Assembly: GCA_012035435.1 (NCBI GenBank)
Contig: JAAUPH010000028.1
Span: 1 to 14,020, forward strand
Direction of reading: 5' to 3'
DNA: 14,020 nucleotides
From: Sphingopyxis sp.
Lineage (GTDB): Bacteria; Pseudomonadota; Alphaproteobacteria; Sphingomonadales; Sphingomonadaceae
Shown here: in pieces, positions 1 through 7,370 of the stretch
How the letters are laid out: each line of letters starts with the position of its first letter
How positions within the stretch are numbered: position 1 is the stretch's first letter
Notes under the pieces: generated by a model
The model's input: the letters and a program-made list of their open reading frames with translations, nothing else
Told to the model about the DNA's origin: nothing
Databases searched by the model: none
Position numbers and translations under genes: made by a program

Positions 1-752
1 CGCGCGCGCGCGGCTAGCTGCGCGGCACGTTCGGCGCGCTGCCGTTCGAAACTGTCATAGCCGGCCGGTGTACAGCGTCGTCTTTCCGCCCTCGAGATGG
101 AGGATGTGGTCGACAACATTGTTAAGCAAATCGCGCTCGTGGCTGATCACCACCATCATCGCGGGGTAGCTTTTGAGGAAATTTTCCAGCCACAATGTCG
201 CTTCGAGATCGAGGTGGTTCGACGGTTCGTCGAGCAGCAGCAGGTCGGGCTGTGAGAAGAGCAGCGCCGCCAGCGCGACGCGCATCTTCCAACCGCCCGA
301 GAAACTGTCGAGCGGCTGCGCCTGCATTTCTTCATCGAAACCCAGCCCGATGAGAATGCGCGCCGCGCGGGCGGGGGCGGTATAGGCATCGATGGCGATC
401 AGCCGTTCATAGACATGGCTGAGCCGGTCGGGATCGGCGCCGCTTTCGCCCAAGACCTCGCTTTCCTCCATCAGCGCCGCGCGCTCGGTGTCGGCGGCGA
501 GCACGGTGTCGAACGGGTCGCGTCGCCCGCGGGAGCCTCCTGCGCGATATAGCCGATGCGGGTGCCTTTTGGCATCTCCAGCGCGCCATCGTCGGCCTCC
601 AGCTGGCCGATCATCACCTTCATCAGCGTCGATTTGCCCGCACCATTGCGACCAATGAGGCCAATACGCGCCTGCCCCGGCAGCGCAGCGGTGGCGCGGT
701 CAAGGATGGTGCGTCCGCCAAGGCGCACGGTGATGCCGTTCAGGTTGAGCAT
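1..752 (-). CDS. ABC-F family ATPase (Uup/EttA-like), partial, frame broken twice
   Basis: This is the N-terminal ABC domain of a soluble ABC-F protein, a family of ribosome-associated ATPases that act in translation rather than transport. From ATG 752 the product has a Walker A motif GRNGAGKST (about residues 34-42). After a frame change at 515-517 come the signature SFSGGWKMR, Walker B LLLLDEPSNHLD and the H-loop region ISHERDLL. No membrane segment is present, and the beginning of a charged linker (YDSFERQRAERAAQL) is read in the restored frame at the left edge. The first frame needs one extra base in GGG 515-517 (GDATPFDTVLAAD would result). The second needs one base fewer around 61-66 (TLYTGGYDSFE would result). 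The second ABC domain lies outside the window. The lesions may be sequence errors or a real pseudogene. The exact ABC-F subfamily cannot be fixed from this part. Confidence 0.85.
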
Positions 753-796
753 GATGGGGCGGGCCTTAGCAGAGGCGGGCGTTCATGTAAGGCTTT

Positions 797-862
797 AGAG
801 CGTGATGAGAAGAAGTTTGTGCATCGTGATTGCGGTGCACAAACTTCTTCTCATCACGCTCT
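797..862. repeat. Perfect 27-bp inverted repeat (large hairpin)
   Basis: The arms at 797-823 and 836-862 are exact reverse complements over 27 bp. The left arm begins AGAGCGTGATGAGAAGAAGT. The 12-base centre can extend the stem by three pairs (824-826 with 833-835, one of them G-T), leaving a 6-base loop. It sits in the divergent spacer between the ABC-F gene and the DUF418 gene. There is no T-run beside it, and it separates two 5' ends, so it is not an obvious terminator. Long palindromes beginning AGAGC-TGAT are reminiscent of interspersed intergenic palindromes in other alphaproteobacteria; that resemblance is from memory and untested here. Confidence 0.9.
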
Positions 863-941
863 GATCCATGTGCGAATATTTGCTCGACCGGGGCGGCACA
901 CTGGCTTAGCCCGTCTATTGCAACACGGCGGGAGCTCCATC

Positions 942-2173
942 ATGACCAGCGTAGCGGCCGAGCGCCACATCACCCTCGACGCGCTGCGCGGATTTGCGGT
1001 GATGGGGATATTGGCGATGAACATCATCGCCTTTGCCATGCCCGACATGGCTTATATCACCCCGCTCGCCTCGGTGCCGCAGGCTGCGAACGACACCGTC
1101 AACTGGCTGCTGTCGTTCGTGCTGGTCGATGGCAAGATGCGCGGATTGTTTTCGCTGTTGTTCGGGGCGTCGATGCTGCTGATCGTCGAACGCGCGGCAG
1201 CAAAGGGGGAGAATCCGGCGCAGATCCATTATCGGCGGATGATCTGGCTGGGCCTGTTCGGCCTGTTCCATTTTTCTTCATCTGGTTTGGTGATATCCTG
1301 TTCCTATATGCCGTGGTCGGCAGCATCGCCTTTCTGGCGCGCAGGTGGGAACCCCGGCGACTGATCAGATGGGCGCTGGGCGTGTATGTGTTCGCGGCAA
1401 TGCTCTGGTCGATGGTTTTCGGCGCGATCCTGTTTCTGGAAATCGCCGCGACCGCGCCGGGCGCCAATGCCGAGTTGGTCAAGGCCTATCAGGGCATGAT
1501 GGAGGATCCAGCCTTTGCGCTGGCGGGCAGTGAATATCTGGCGGCCTATGGCGGCAGCTATGCCGATGCGGTTGCGCACCGGTTCGCCGACTGGGCCGGG
1601 CCATTGGTGTTGGTGGTCCAGAACATCACCGAAACGCTGCCGCTGATGTGGCTGGGCATGGCACTGTTCAAAACAGGGTTTCTGACCGGCAAATTGGAGA
1701 GCGCAGTCTATCGCCGCTGGGCGGTGCGGCTGGTGCCTGCGGGGCTGATCCTTTCGCTGCTGATCGGGCTGGGCGTGTGGCGGATGGGGCTGGGGTCGAT
1801 TGCCGCCTTCAACGGGCTGTTCGCCTGGTCACTGATCCCGCGGCTGATGCTGACCATTGGTTATGCTGCACTGCTGGTGCTCGCGGTGCGCGCGCTGGCC
1901 GGGAGCGGATTTCTTGCGCGGGTCGCGGCGGCGGGGCAGGCAGCCTTTACCAATTATCTGGGCACCAGCATCGTCATGACGACCATCTTTTATGGATATG
2001 GGCTGGGGCTGTTCGCGACCGTCAGCCGGGCGCAGCTATGGTTGTTCGTGATCGCGATGTGGATTGTCATGCTGCTATGGTCCAAGCCCTGGCTGGACCG
2101 TTTTCGCTATGGCCCGCTGGAGTGGCTGTGGCGCAGTCTGGCGCGCGGCACGCCGCAGCCGATGCGACGCTAA
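942..2173 (+). CDS. DUF418 (YeiB-like) multi-pass membrane protein, one frameshift
   Basis: This is an inner-membrane protein of the YeiB/DUF418 family, whose biochemical role is not established. ATG 942 is preceded by GGGAG (930-934) with 7-base spacing. The N-terminus carries the family hallmark ITLDALRGFAVMGILAMNI, followed by repeated hydrophobic segments. The C-terminal half holds the DUF418-type region (FTNYLGTSIVMTTIFYGYGLGLF, WSKPWLDRFRYGPLEWLWRSL). The frame breaks at the T5 run 1271-1275. Adding one T gives GLFHFFFIWFGDILFLYAVVG, the expected family sequence, and joins the two halves into about 410 residues, a little longer than Escherichia coli YeiB. As written, the reading frame from ATG 942 stops at 1364. 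No other damage is seen, so a base-count error is as likely as a pseudogene. Confidence 0.85.
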
Positions 2174-2207
2174 AATTTTCTATTGCGAGGCATTCGCAGA
2201 TAGTCTA

Positions 2208-2226
2208 GCGAATGATTCTCAATAGA
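2208..2226 (+). promoter_or_regulatory. Candidate Fur box upstream of bfd
   Basis: The 19 bases starting GCGAATGATTCTCAATAG match the classical Fur consensus GATAATGATAATCATTATC at 12 of 19 positions by hand alignment, including the AATGAT core. The site lies 12 bases before the bfd GTG start, over the ribosome binding region, where a bound repressor would block expression. The iron role of the downstream genes supports the call. Binding itself is inferred. Confidence 0.55.
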
Positions 2227-2237
2227 GAGGGTCTGCC

Positions 2238-2411
2238 GTGATCGTTTGTGTCTGCAATGCCATCAGGGAACGCGAAGTGCGCGAGGCCGCGCAAAAGGGA
2301 GCACGCAGTCCTGCCCGCGCCTACCGTGACCTTGGCTGCCAGGTGAAATGTGGTCAGTGCGTCCCGTTCGCGCGAGACATTATCGGTCGTGAGCGCGCGA
2401 CTGCTTGTTAG
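2238..2411 (+). CDS. bfd: Bacterioferritin-associated ferredoxin
   Basis: This 57-residue [2Fe-2S] protein belongs to the Bfd family, which binds bacterioferritin and passes electrons to its haem so that stored ferric iron can be reduced and released. The start is GTG 2238, preceded by AGAGG (2226-2230) at 7 bases. The four cluster cysteines are C4, C6, C38 and C41 (VCVCN near the start, then KCGQC), the same spacing as in Escherichia coli Bfd. A further cysteine, C34, and a C-terminal cysteine are also present. The stop is TAG 2409-2411. Its neighbour 103 bases downstream is bacterioferritin, its expected partner, and a Fur-like site lies just upstream. Length and cysteine spacing make this a firm call despite the small size and non-ATG start. 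Confidence 0.92.
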   Translation: MIVCVCNAIREREVREAAQKGARSPARAYRDLGCQVKCGQCVPFARDIIGRERATAC

Positions 2412-2514
2412 TCGCAATAGCTGAAAAAGCCTGATTTTCCGCCATTTTTTGACTGTTCCTGCCGTGCGAACAGCGCTATGATGCGCAGCGCATATCAAGG
2501 ATAGGATAGAAAAA

Positions 2515-2997
2515 ATGAAGGGCGATCCCCAAGTCATCGATTTCCTCAACGAGTCGCTCAAGAATGAGCTGACCGCGGTGAACCAATATTGGCTCCATTA
2601 CCGGATGCTCGACAATTGGGGCGTGGCCAAGCTGGCGGCGTTTGAGCGCCATGAATCGATCGACGAGATGAAGCATGCCGACAAGCTGGCCGAGCGCATC
2701 TTGTTTCTGGGCGGCCTCCCCAATTTTCAGATGCTTGGGCGGCTGCGGATCGGCGAGACGGTCGAGGAGATTTTGAAGGCCGACCTTGAGCTTGAGCATG
2801 AGGCGCTGCCGCAACTAAAGAGCGCAATTGCCCATTGCGAAACAGTACGCGACTTCGTCAGCCGCGACCTGTTTGCGATGATCCTTGCCAGTGAGGAAGA
2901 GCATGTCGACATGCTGGAAAAGCAGTTCGATCTGATCGAGCGGATGGGAATTGCCAATTACATCCAACTGAATTCGGAGAGTGCCGGGTCGGAGTGA
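2515..2997 (+). CDS. bfr: Bacterioferritin
   Basis: This 160-residue haem-containing ferritin subunit stores iron in the cytoplasm as a 24-mer cage. All six di-iron ferroxidase ligands are present at the standard positions: E18, E51, H54, E94, E127 and H130. The haem-ligating methionine M52 and the conserved Y25 are also present. The length is typical of the family. The start ATG 2515 follows an AGGATAGGATAG purine-rich stretch. The gene lies 103 bases after bfd on the same strand, so the two may be co-transcribed, although opposite iron responses of bfd and bfr are common and the gap is large enough for a separate promoter. I found no convincing -35/-10 pair with normal spacing in that gap. 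A small hairpin follows the stop codon. Confidence 0.96.
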   Translation: MKGDPQVIDFLNESLKNELTAVNQYWLHYRMLDNWGVAKLAAFERHESIDEMKHADKLAERILFLGGLPNFQMLGRLRIGETVEEILKADLELEHEALPQLKSAIAHCETVRDFVSRDLFAMILASEEEHVDMLEKQFDLIERMGIANYIQLNSESAGSE

Positions 2998-3006
2998 GTT
3001 TGGCCC

Positions 3007-3025
3007 CGTTCGCTGGCGGCGAACG
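3007..3025 (+). terminator. Possible terminator hairpin after bfr
   Basis: CGTTCGC (3007-3013) pairs perfectly with GCGAACG (3019-3025) around a 5-base loop, 9 bases after the bfr stop. The following bases are T-containing (AGATAGCTTTACTTT) but not a clean U-tract, so this is a weak intrinsic terminator at best. It sits between convergent genes, where a terminator is expected. Confidence 0.45.
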
Positions 3026-3040
3026 AGATAGCTTTACTTT

Positions 3041-3053
3041 AGGTCCTGACCCT
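3041..3053. repeat. Short dyad AGGTC-CT-GACCCT, copy 1
   Basis: AGGTCCTGACCCT sits just after the stop codon of the minus-strand Hpt gene. It resembles AGGGTCCGGACCCT at 7357-7370, which likewise sits at a minus-strand gene end (panB). Both follow the pattern GGTC-NN-GACCCT. With only two copies this is a tentative repeat family. Confidence 0.35.
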
Positions 3054-3056
3054 AAT

Positions 3057-3482
3057 CTACGCTGCAAATCCCTTGGCGCGGCCGAAACCGGCAACGGGGC
3101 GGCGCTGGACCAGCGGATTGGATTCGCGCTCCAGCGCGTCGAGTGTCGCGTTGAACAGCGAACGCAGGCCGACGACCTTCGGCAGATATTCTTCGGGTGA
3201 CACCCGCATTTCGACGCAGCGCCGGGCGAAAGTCTCAATATCCTCGGCCACATTCGCCAGCTGTTCGGCACCGAACTGGCGCGATTCGCCCTTGAGCGTG
3301 TGGGCGGGGATGACCAGGCCGCGCGCATCGCCGTCGCGCATCGCGGCTTCGATCGCGAGCACCGATTTGGTCCCATCCTCCCGAAAATAGCCGAGAATCC
3401 GGACAAACGCCGACCCCAGCTGCGCCCGCGACGCGCGATATTCATCCCAATCAATCAGTGTCTGGTCCTGATCCGTCATCAT
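3057..3482 (-). CDS. Stand-alone Hpt-domain phosphotransfer protein
   Basis: This is a 141-residue protein made of little more than a histidine phosphotransfer domain. Such domains shuttle phosphate between histidine kinases and response regulators in multistep phosphorelays. The motif HTLKGES holds the predicted phospho-accepting H61 (H60 if the second ATG at 3479 is used), followed by a helical stretch (FGAEQLANVAEDIETFAR) as expected for the four-helix bundle. No kinase or receiver domain is attached, and no two-component gene lies in the window, so its partners are unknown. The C-terminus (about residues 120-141) is basic and glycine-rich. Both ATG codons are adjacent and neither has a strong Shine-Dalgarno sequence. 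It lies 77 bases after the tusA-like gene on the same strand and could be read from that cluster. Confidence 0.85.
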   Translation of the reverse strand: MMTDQDQTLIDWDEYRASRAQLGSAFVRILGYFREDGTKSVLAIEAAMRDGDARGLVIPAHTLKGESRQFGAEQLANVAEDIETFARRCVEMRVSPEEYLPKVVGLRSLFNATLDALERESNPLVQRRPVAGFGRAKGFAA

Positions 3483-3559
3483 TATCGCCCTTGAACCGAT
3501 AAGGTCCCCGGACTGCTATGGCGATGAGGGGTAAAAATCAGGTTACGGATCGGCGGCAG

Positions 3560-3778
3560 TTATGACGTCGCTGCGGCGTTGATGTGCCAAATGGGGCCAT
3601 CGCGCTCGACCATCAGCGTCCAGCCATGCTGCGCCGCCAGCGCCGCCGCTTCGGCCTCGGCGCGGGGATCGTCGCTGAGCAACAGTGCCGCCGCTGCACC
3701 GCGCATCGCGCGCGCCAGTCGCAGCGCGGGCCACGGACAGCGCATTCCGCGCGCATCGACCGTGACCGGGTCGGTCAT
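3560..3778 (-). CDS. TusA-family sulfur carrier protein
   Basis: This small cytoplasmic protein of 72 residues is of the TusA/YedF/SirA family. The motif [13 protein letters not shown] contains the CPxP signature with C14 as the expected persulfide-carrying cysteine. The rest fits the two-layer fold: an alanine-rich helix, then a hydrophobic strand region ending [14 protein letters not shown]. Family members relay sulfur for tRNA thiolation, molybdenum cofactor or other sulfur metabolism; which applies here cannot be told. ATG 3778 overlaps the der stop codon by four bases (ATGA), which points to translational coupling. Beyond the signature the sequence is short and alanine-rich, so it may be a divergent paralogue rather than the housekeeping TusA; I therefore give no gene symbol. 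Confidence 0.82.
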   Translation of the reverse strand: MTDPVTVDARGMRCPWPALRLARAMRGAAAALLLSDDPRAEAEAAALAAQHGWTLMVERDGPIWHINAAATS

Positions 3779-5151
3779 CCTTCGTCGTCGAAAGGATTGC
3801 GGCTGTTGCGGAAGTTCAGCCGGATCGGCACGCCCTCAAACCCCAATTCCTTGCGCATGCCATTGGTGAGGTAGCGATGGTAGCTTTGCGGGAGCAGATC
3901 GGTGCGGGTGCCAAAGATGATGAAGGTCGGCGGCCGTGTCCGCGCCTGCGTCATATAGCGCAGCTTGATCCGTTTTCCTCCCGGTGCAGGCGGCGGGTTG
4001 GCGTCGCGCGCGCGTTCGAACCAGCGGTTCATTTTGGCGGTTGAGACGCGCTGCGACCAGATTGCGCGTTGCTCAAAGGCAACGCGCAGGAGCACGTCGA
4101 TGCCCTTGCCCGTCGCGCCCGATACGGTCAGCAGCGGCACCCCGCGCACCTGCGCCAACCCCTCGTCCAGCGCGCCGCGCACGCCGTTAAACAGGCTACT
4201 GGCGTTTTCGGCGACATCCCATTTGTTGAGCGCAACGATGAGCGCGCGGCCCTCGTCCAGCACCCGGTCGGCGATGCGCAAATCCTGCGCCTCCAGCCCT
4301 TTGGTCGCATCGAGCAGCAGCACGACCACTTCGGCAAAATCGACCGCGTGCAGCGCGTCCGCGACCGACAATTTCTCAAGCTTGTCCTGCACCTTGGCGC
4401 GCTTGCGCATGCCGGCAGTGTCGAACAGCTGAATCTCACGCACCGCGCCGTCGCGGTCCTCCCATTGCCATTCGACGCGGATCGAATCGCGGGTGATCCC
4501 CGCCTCGGGCCCGGTAATCAGCCGATCTTCACCGACAATCCGATTGATCAGCGTCGATTTGCCCGCATTGGGCCGCCCGACGATGGCGAGCTTGAGCGGG
4601 GCATTCTCATCTTCCTCGTCAAAGGTCGGGGCATCATCTTCGCCCTCAGGCGGTTCCACATAAGGGCGCAGCGCATCGAACAGATCGACGACGCCTTCGC
4701 CATGTTCGGCGCTCAACCTGATCGGATCGCCCAGACCCAGTGCATAGGCCTCCAGCACGCCCTGTTCGCCTGCCTTGCCCTCGGCCTTGTTCGCGATCAG
4801 CACTACGGGCGCCGCCTCGCTGCGCAGCCAGCGGCCGATTTCCTCATCCAGCGGGGTCAGCCCGGCGCGCGCGTCAATCATGAACAGCGCGACATCGGCC
4901 TCGCGTACCGCAATTTCGGTTTGCGCGCGCATGCGCCCGGGCAGGCTGGCGGGATCATGTTCTTCGAACCCCGCCGTATCAACGATCAGAAATTCCAGAC
5001 CAAGCAGATTGGCGTCGCCCTCGCGCCGGTCGCGCGTCACCCCCGGCTGATCATCGACCAGCGCGAGCCGTTTTCCGACGAGCCGGTTGAACAGCGTCGA
5101 TTTGCCGACATTGGGTCGGCCGATAATGGCGACAGTGGCCTTGCGGGCCAT
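3775..5151 (-). CDS. der: Ribosome biogenesis GTPase Der (EngA)
   Basis: This is the tandem GTPase needed for maturation of the 50S ribosomal subunit. The 458-residue product has two G domains. The first has G1 GRPNVGKST (about residues 11-19), G3 DTAGFEE and G4 NKAE. The second has G1 [10 protein letters not shown]3 [10 protein letters not shown] and G4 NKWD. A C-terminal KH-like domain follows, with the basic stretch [12 protein letters not shown]. An acidic linker ([16 protein letters not shown]) separates the G domains. ATG 5151 gives the canonical start [14 protein letters not shown]. The frame stays open upstream to 5511, but that stretch lies over bamB in another frame. The gene starts 26 bases after the bamB stop and ends inside the tusA-like start. 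The bamB-der order matches Escherichia coli. Confidence 0.97.
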   Translation of the reverse strand: MARKATVAIIGRPNVGKSTLFNRLVGKRLALVDDQPGVTRDRREGDANLLGLEFLIVDTAGFEEHDPASLPGRMRAQTEIAVREADVALFMIDARAGLTPLDEEIGRWLRSEAAPVVLIANKAEGKAGEQGVLEAYALGLGDPIRLSAEHGEGVVDLFDALRPYVEPPEGEDDAPTFDEEDENAPLKLAIVGRPNAGKSTLINRIVGEDRLITGPEAGITRDSIRVEWQWEDRDGAVREIQLFDTAGMRKRAKVQDKLEKLSVADALHAVDFAEVVVLLLDATKGLEAQDLRIADRVLDEGRALIVALNKWDVAENASSLFNGVRGALDEGLAQVRGVPLLTVSGATGKGIDVLLRVAFEQRAIWSQRVSTAKMNRWFERARDANPPPAPGGKRIKLRYMTQARTRPPTFIIFGTRTDLLPQSYHRYLTNGMRKELGFEGVPIRLNFRNSRNPFDDEG

Positions 5152-5177
5152 GGTTCCAACGTCCTTCAGCGGCGCCC

Positions 5178-6524
5178 TTAGCGCCAAGCGGTGATGCGCC
5201 CGCGATCGTCGAGCAGATACAGCACGCCGCCCGCCACAATCGGGGGCTGCGACAGCGGGGTTTTCAGTTCCTGCGTCGCCACCACGCTGCCGTCGGCGGG
5301 CGAGACTTCGGCAAGCTGACCTTCGGTGTTGACGAGGATCAGGCGCCCGCCGGCGAGTACGGGCCCGGTCCAGCGGATCGGATCCTTTTTCTTTTCCTCG
5401 TTGCGAAAGCGCGCCAGCTGCGCAATCCAGCGGACTTTGCCTGTTGCCCGCGCGATGCAGAGCAATTTGGCATCGTCGGTGACGGCATAAATCCATTCGC
5501 CCGCAACCCACGGCGTCGAAATGCCCGCAATCGAAATTTCCCAGCTGCGCTGGCCGGTGAGCAGTTCATAGGAGGCCATGCGTCCGCCCTGACCCAGCGC
5601 GAACACGCGGCCGCGGTCGATCACCGGATCGGCATCGACGTCGGTCAGCGTCGACACTGACAGCGCCATGCTGGTCCGCGCAAGCGCATCATCCCACAGG
5701 TCACGGCCATTTTCATAGCGATAGGCCTGAACTTCGCCCGACGAAAAACCTGCCACAATCGTGCTCTGGTCCGCCGCCGGCGATCCTGCGCCGAACACGC
5801 TGCCCGCCTCCAGCGAGGCCGAGGCCTGCCACTGCACCGCACCGTTGGCAGCGTCGAGCGCGAACACCTGATTATCCTGCGTCATCACATAGACGCTACC
5901 GAACGCCAGCGTCGGCGCGCCGCGCAGCGGGCCAGCGGGCTTTGCGCGCCACAATATGGCACCGGTTTCGGCATTAATCGCGACAACATCGCCAACGCCG
6001 CTGGTGGCATAGACGAAATTGCCCTCCACCGCGACACCGCCGCCGAACAGGGCCCTGGCGAAATCCTTGCCATCCGACCCGATGCTGGTGCGCCACAAAG
6101 ACGCGCCGGTATCCGCCGCAAACGCATTGACCACAGCGTCCGTGCCGACGGCAAACAGCCGTGCGCTGCCCACGACAGGGGGCGAGGCCAGCCGCACCTT
6201 GTTACTGCCGCCCGCAATGTCGGCCGACCAGATCAGCGCGCGCGAATTGCCCAGCGCGACATGGCCCATGGATTTGGAGGCATTGCCGCCCGATTGCGGC
6301 CAATCGGCGTTGGCCTGCGCCGCGGGGACGATAACTTCGAGCCCAGCGATCGCGGGGTCCAGCTTTACGCTGGCATCGTTCGACAGGATCGACACGCGGT
6401 TGCCGACCGTCGGCGTCTTGGGCCCACCATCGCCGCCGCCAATCACACCGCAGCCCGCCAGCGGCAGCACCGCCAGCGCCGCAATCATCCAGTTGCGACC
6501 AATGCCATCGCGCTTATTTCGCAT
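5178..6524 (-). CDS. bamB: Outer membrane assembly lipoprotein BamB
   Basis: This is the beta-propeller lipoprotein of the BAM complex, which inserts beta-barrel proteins into the outer membrane from the periplasmic face. The 448-residue product begins with a lipoprotein signal peptide: a basic N-terminus, a hydrophobic run, and the lipobox LAGC with the lipidated C25. The body contains repeated PQQ-like blades (for example [61 protein letters not shown]) and ends [14 protein letters not shown], as expected for a closing propeller strand. ATG 6524 has AAGGA eight bases upstream and overlaps the last 11 bases of the yfgM-like gene. Family identity rests on blade repeats, the lipobox and its place between yfgM-like and der genes. 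Confidence 0.93.
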   Translation of the reverse strand: MRNKRDGIGRNWMIAALAVLPLAGCGVIGGGDGGPKTPTVGNRVSILSNDASVKLDPAIAGLEVIVPAAQANADWPQSGGNASKSMGHVALGNSRALIWSADIAGGSNKVRLASPPVVGSARLFAVGTDAVVNAFAADTGASLWRTSIGSDGKDFARALFGGGVAVEGNFVYATSGVGDVVAINAETGAILWRAKPAGPLRGAPTLAFGSVYVMTQDNQVFALDAANGAVQWQASASLEAGSVFGAGSPAADQSTIVAGFSSGEVQAYRYENGRDLWDDALARTSMALSVSTLTDVDADPVIDRGRVFALGQGGRMASYELLTGQRSWEISIAGISTPWVAGEWIYAVTDDAKLLCIARATGKVRWIAQLARFRNEEKKKDPIRWTGPVLAGGRLILVNTEGQLAEVSPADGSVVATQELKTPLSQPPIVAGGVLYLLDDRGRITAWR

Positions 6525-7239
6525 TCAAACTGTCCTTCTTTGCCGCCGCCGGGTCTTCGACCGCGTCGACGCCGAGCATTCCTGCCATCTGGATCGCCCG
6601 CGATTGCAGCTGCGGCGGGACATCCTTGATCTTGGCAATCTTGGCATACAGCGCACCTGCCTGATCGAACCGCCCGGCCTGATAATGGGCGATGGCGGTC
6701 AATTCAGCAGCGCTGGGGTACCAGGCCGACACTGGATCGGTACGCCCGATGATGGGGGCCAAACGCGCAATCACCAGTTCTGGTTTCAGCGCATCGAATT
6801 CGAGTGCGGTCTGGCGGATCAGCGCCATGTCGCGCAGCGATTGATCAACCTTATCATCGGCGGCCAGCACCGCCAGCAGTGCCGCTGCACCCTTACGGTC
6901 GCCCTGTTCGGCCTTCATATTGGCGAGCTGGATCGTGGCGGCGGCGCGATAGGCCGGGGTGCCATCACGCTTGATCGTGGTGAGCGCGGTGGTCGCAGCC
7001 TTGGCCTGACCGGCCTTAAGCTTCTCAAACGCGGCGACCAGCGCTTCGCCCTTGTCTGCGGCCAGCTGTTGCTGCCGGTTCTGCCAGAACAGATAGCCGC
7101 CAAAAGCGAGCAGCACGATGAGCACAAGACCGATGATCCAGCGGCCATAGCGGCGCGCAAAGGCGTCCATCGCGTCCTTGCGGACAGCTTCATCGACTTC
7201 CTGCAACAAGGCGGCATTGGCGGGGGGCCGAGTGGCCAA
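6514..7239 (-). CDS. YfgM-like membrane-anchored TPR protein
   Basis: This is a single-pass inner-membrane protein with a periplasmic helical-repeat domain, of the YfgM type (tetratricopeptide-like). In Escherichia coli the equivalent gene also precedes bamB and der, and its product associates with the Sec translocon and periplasmic chaperones. The product has a cytoplasmic N-terminus with the family-like segment LLQEVDEAVRKDAMDAFARRYGRW, one membrane helix (IIGLVLIVLLAFGGYLFW), then alanine-rich paired helices. I prefer the TTG start at 7239 (241 residues) because GGAGG 7245-7249 lies 5 bases before it. ATG codons at 7251 and 7254 are in frame but have no ribosome binding site, and would add 4 or 5 residues. 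The 3' end overlaps the bamB start by 11 bases. Confidence 0.85.
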   Translation of the reverse strand: MATRPPANAALLQEVDEAVRKDAMDAFARRYGRWIIGLVLIVLLAFGGYLFWQNRQQQLAADKGEALVAAFEKLKAGQAKAATTALTTIKRDGTPAYRAAATIQLANMKAEQGDRKGAAALLAVLAADDKVDQSLRDMALIRQTALEFDALKPELVIARLAPIIGRTDPVSAWYPSAAELTAIAHYQAGRFDQAGALYAKIAKIKDVPPQLQSRAIQMAGMLGVDAVEDPAAAKKDSLNAK

Positions 7240-7244
7240 GCGTT

Positions 7245-7249
7245 CCTCC
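7245..7249 (-). promoter_or_regulatory. Ribosome binding site favouring a TTG start (7239)
   Basis: On the minus strand ATGGAGGAACGCTTG places GGAGG five bases before TTG 7239. The two upstream ATG codons (7254, 7251) overlap this site and have no Shine-Dalgarno sequence of their own. Confidence 0.5.
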
Positions 7250-7311
7250 ATCATCAATCACGGCCGCAGCCCTGCGGCAGCGTGCGGGCCGTCCATAGCG
7301 AGCGCCCCTGA

Positions 7312-7326
7312 AAAGGCCAAGCCTTT
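7312..7326 (-). terminator. Possible weak terminator between panB and the yfgM-like gene
   Basis: AAAGGC (7312-7317) pairs with GCCTTT (7321-7326) around a 3-base loop. Read on the minus strand the stem runs into TTTTC. The stem is only 6 bp and the gap between the two genes is about 130 bases, so partial read-through is likely if it works at all. Confidence 0.3.
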
Positions 7327-7356
7327 CGCAGGATGCGCCGCGATGGCCGCCTTATC

Positions 7357-7370
7357 AGGGTCCGGACCCT
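7357..7370. repeat. Perfect 14-bp palindrome AGGGTCCGGACCCT at the panB 3' end
   Basis: AGGGTCCGGACCCT is a perfect palindrome whose last two bases overlap the panB stop codon (TAG, 7371-7369 on the minus strand). It resembles the dyad at 3041-3053, also at a minus-strand gene end. Function is unknown. Confidence 0.4.

Noticed and set aside
1..13. CG-alternating run at the left edge, possible Z-DNA or simple repeat
   Set aside because: It is the coding sequence of an Ala/Arg-rich linker in the ABC-F protein and far too short to call a repeat.
1271..1275. Phase-variable homopolymer in the DUF418 gene
   Set aside because: Five Ts are too few for slipped-strand phase variation; a sequencing error or single mutation explains it better.
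4069..5181. Long plus-strand open frame antisense to der
   Set aside because: No recognisable domain, and it lies wholly over a clear Der coding frame; GC-rich codon bias opens such shadow frames.
5152..5511. N-terminal extension of Der by 120 residues
   Set aside because: The extension overlaps the bamB coding region in another frame and is not part of the Der family; ATG 5151 gives the canonical start.
6019..7311. 430-codon plus-strand frame over bamB and the yfgM-like gene
   Set aside because: It crosses two well-supported genes and resembles no family; it is a shadow of GC-rich coding sequence.
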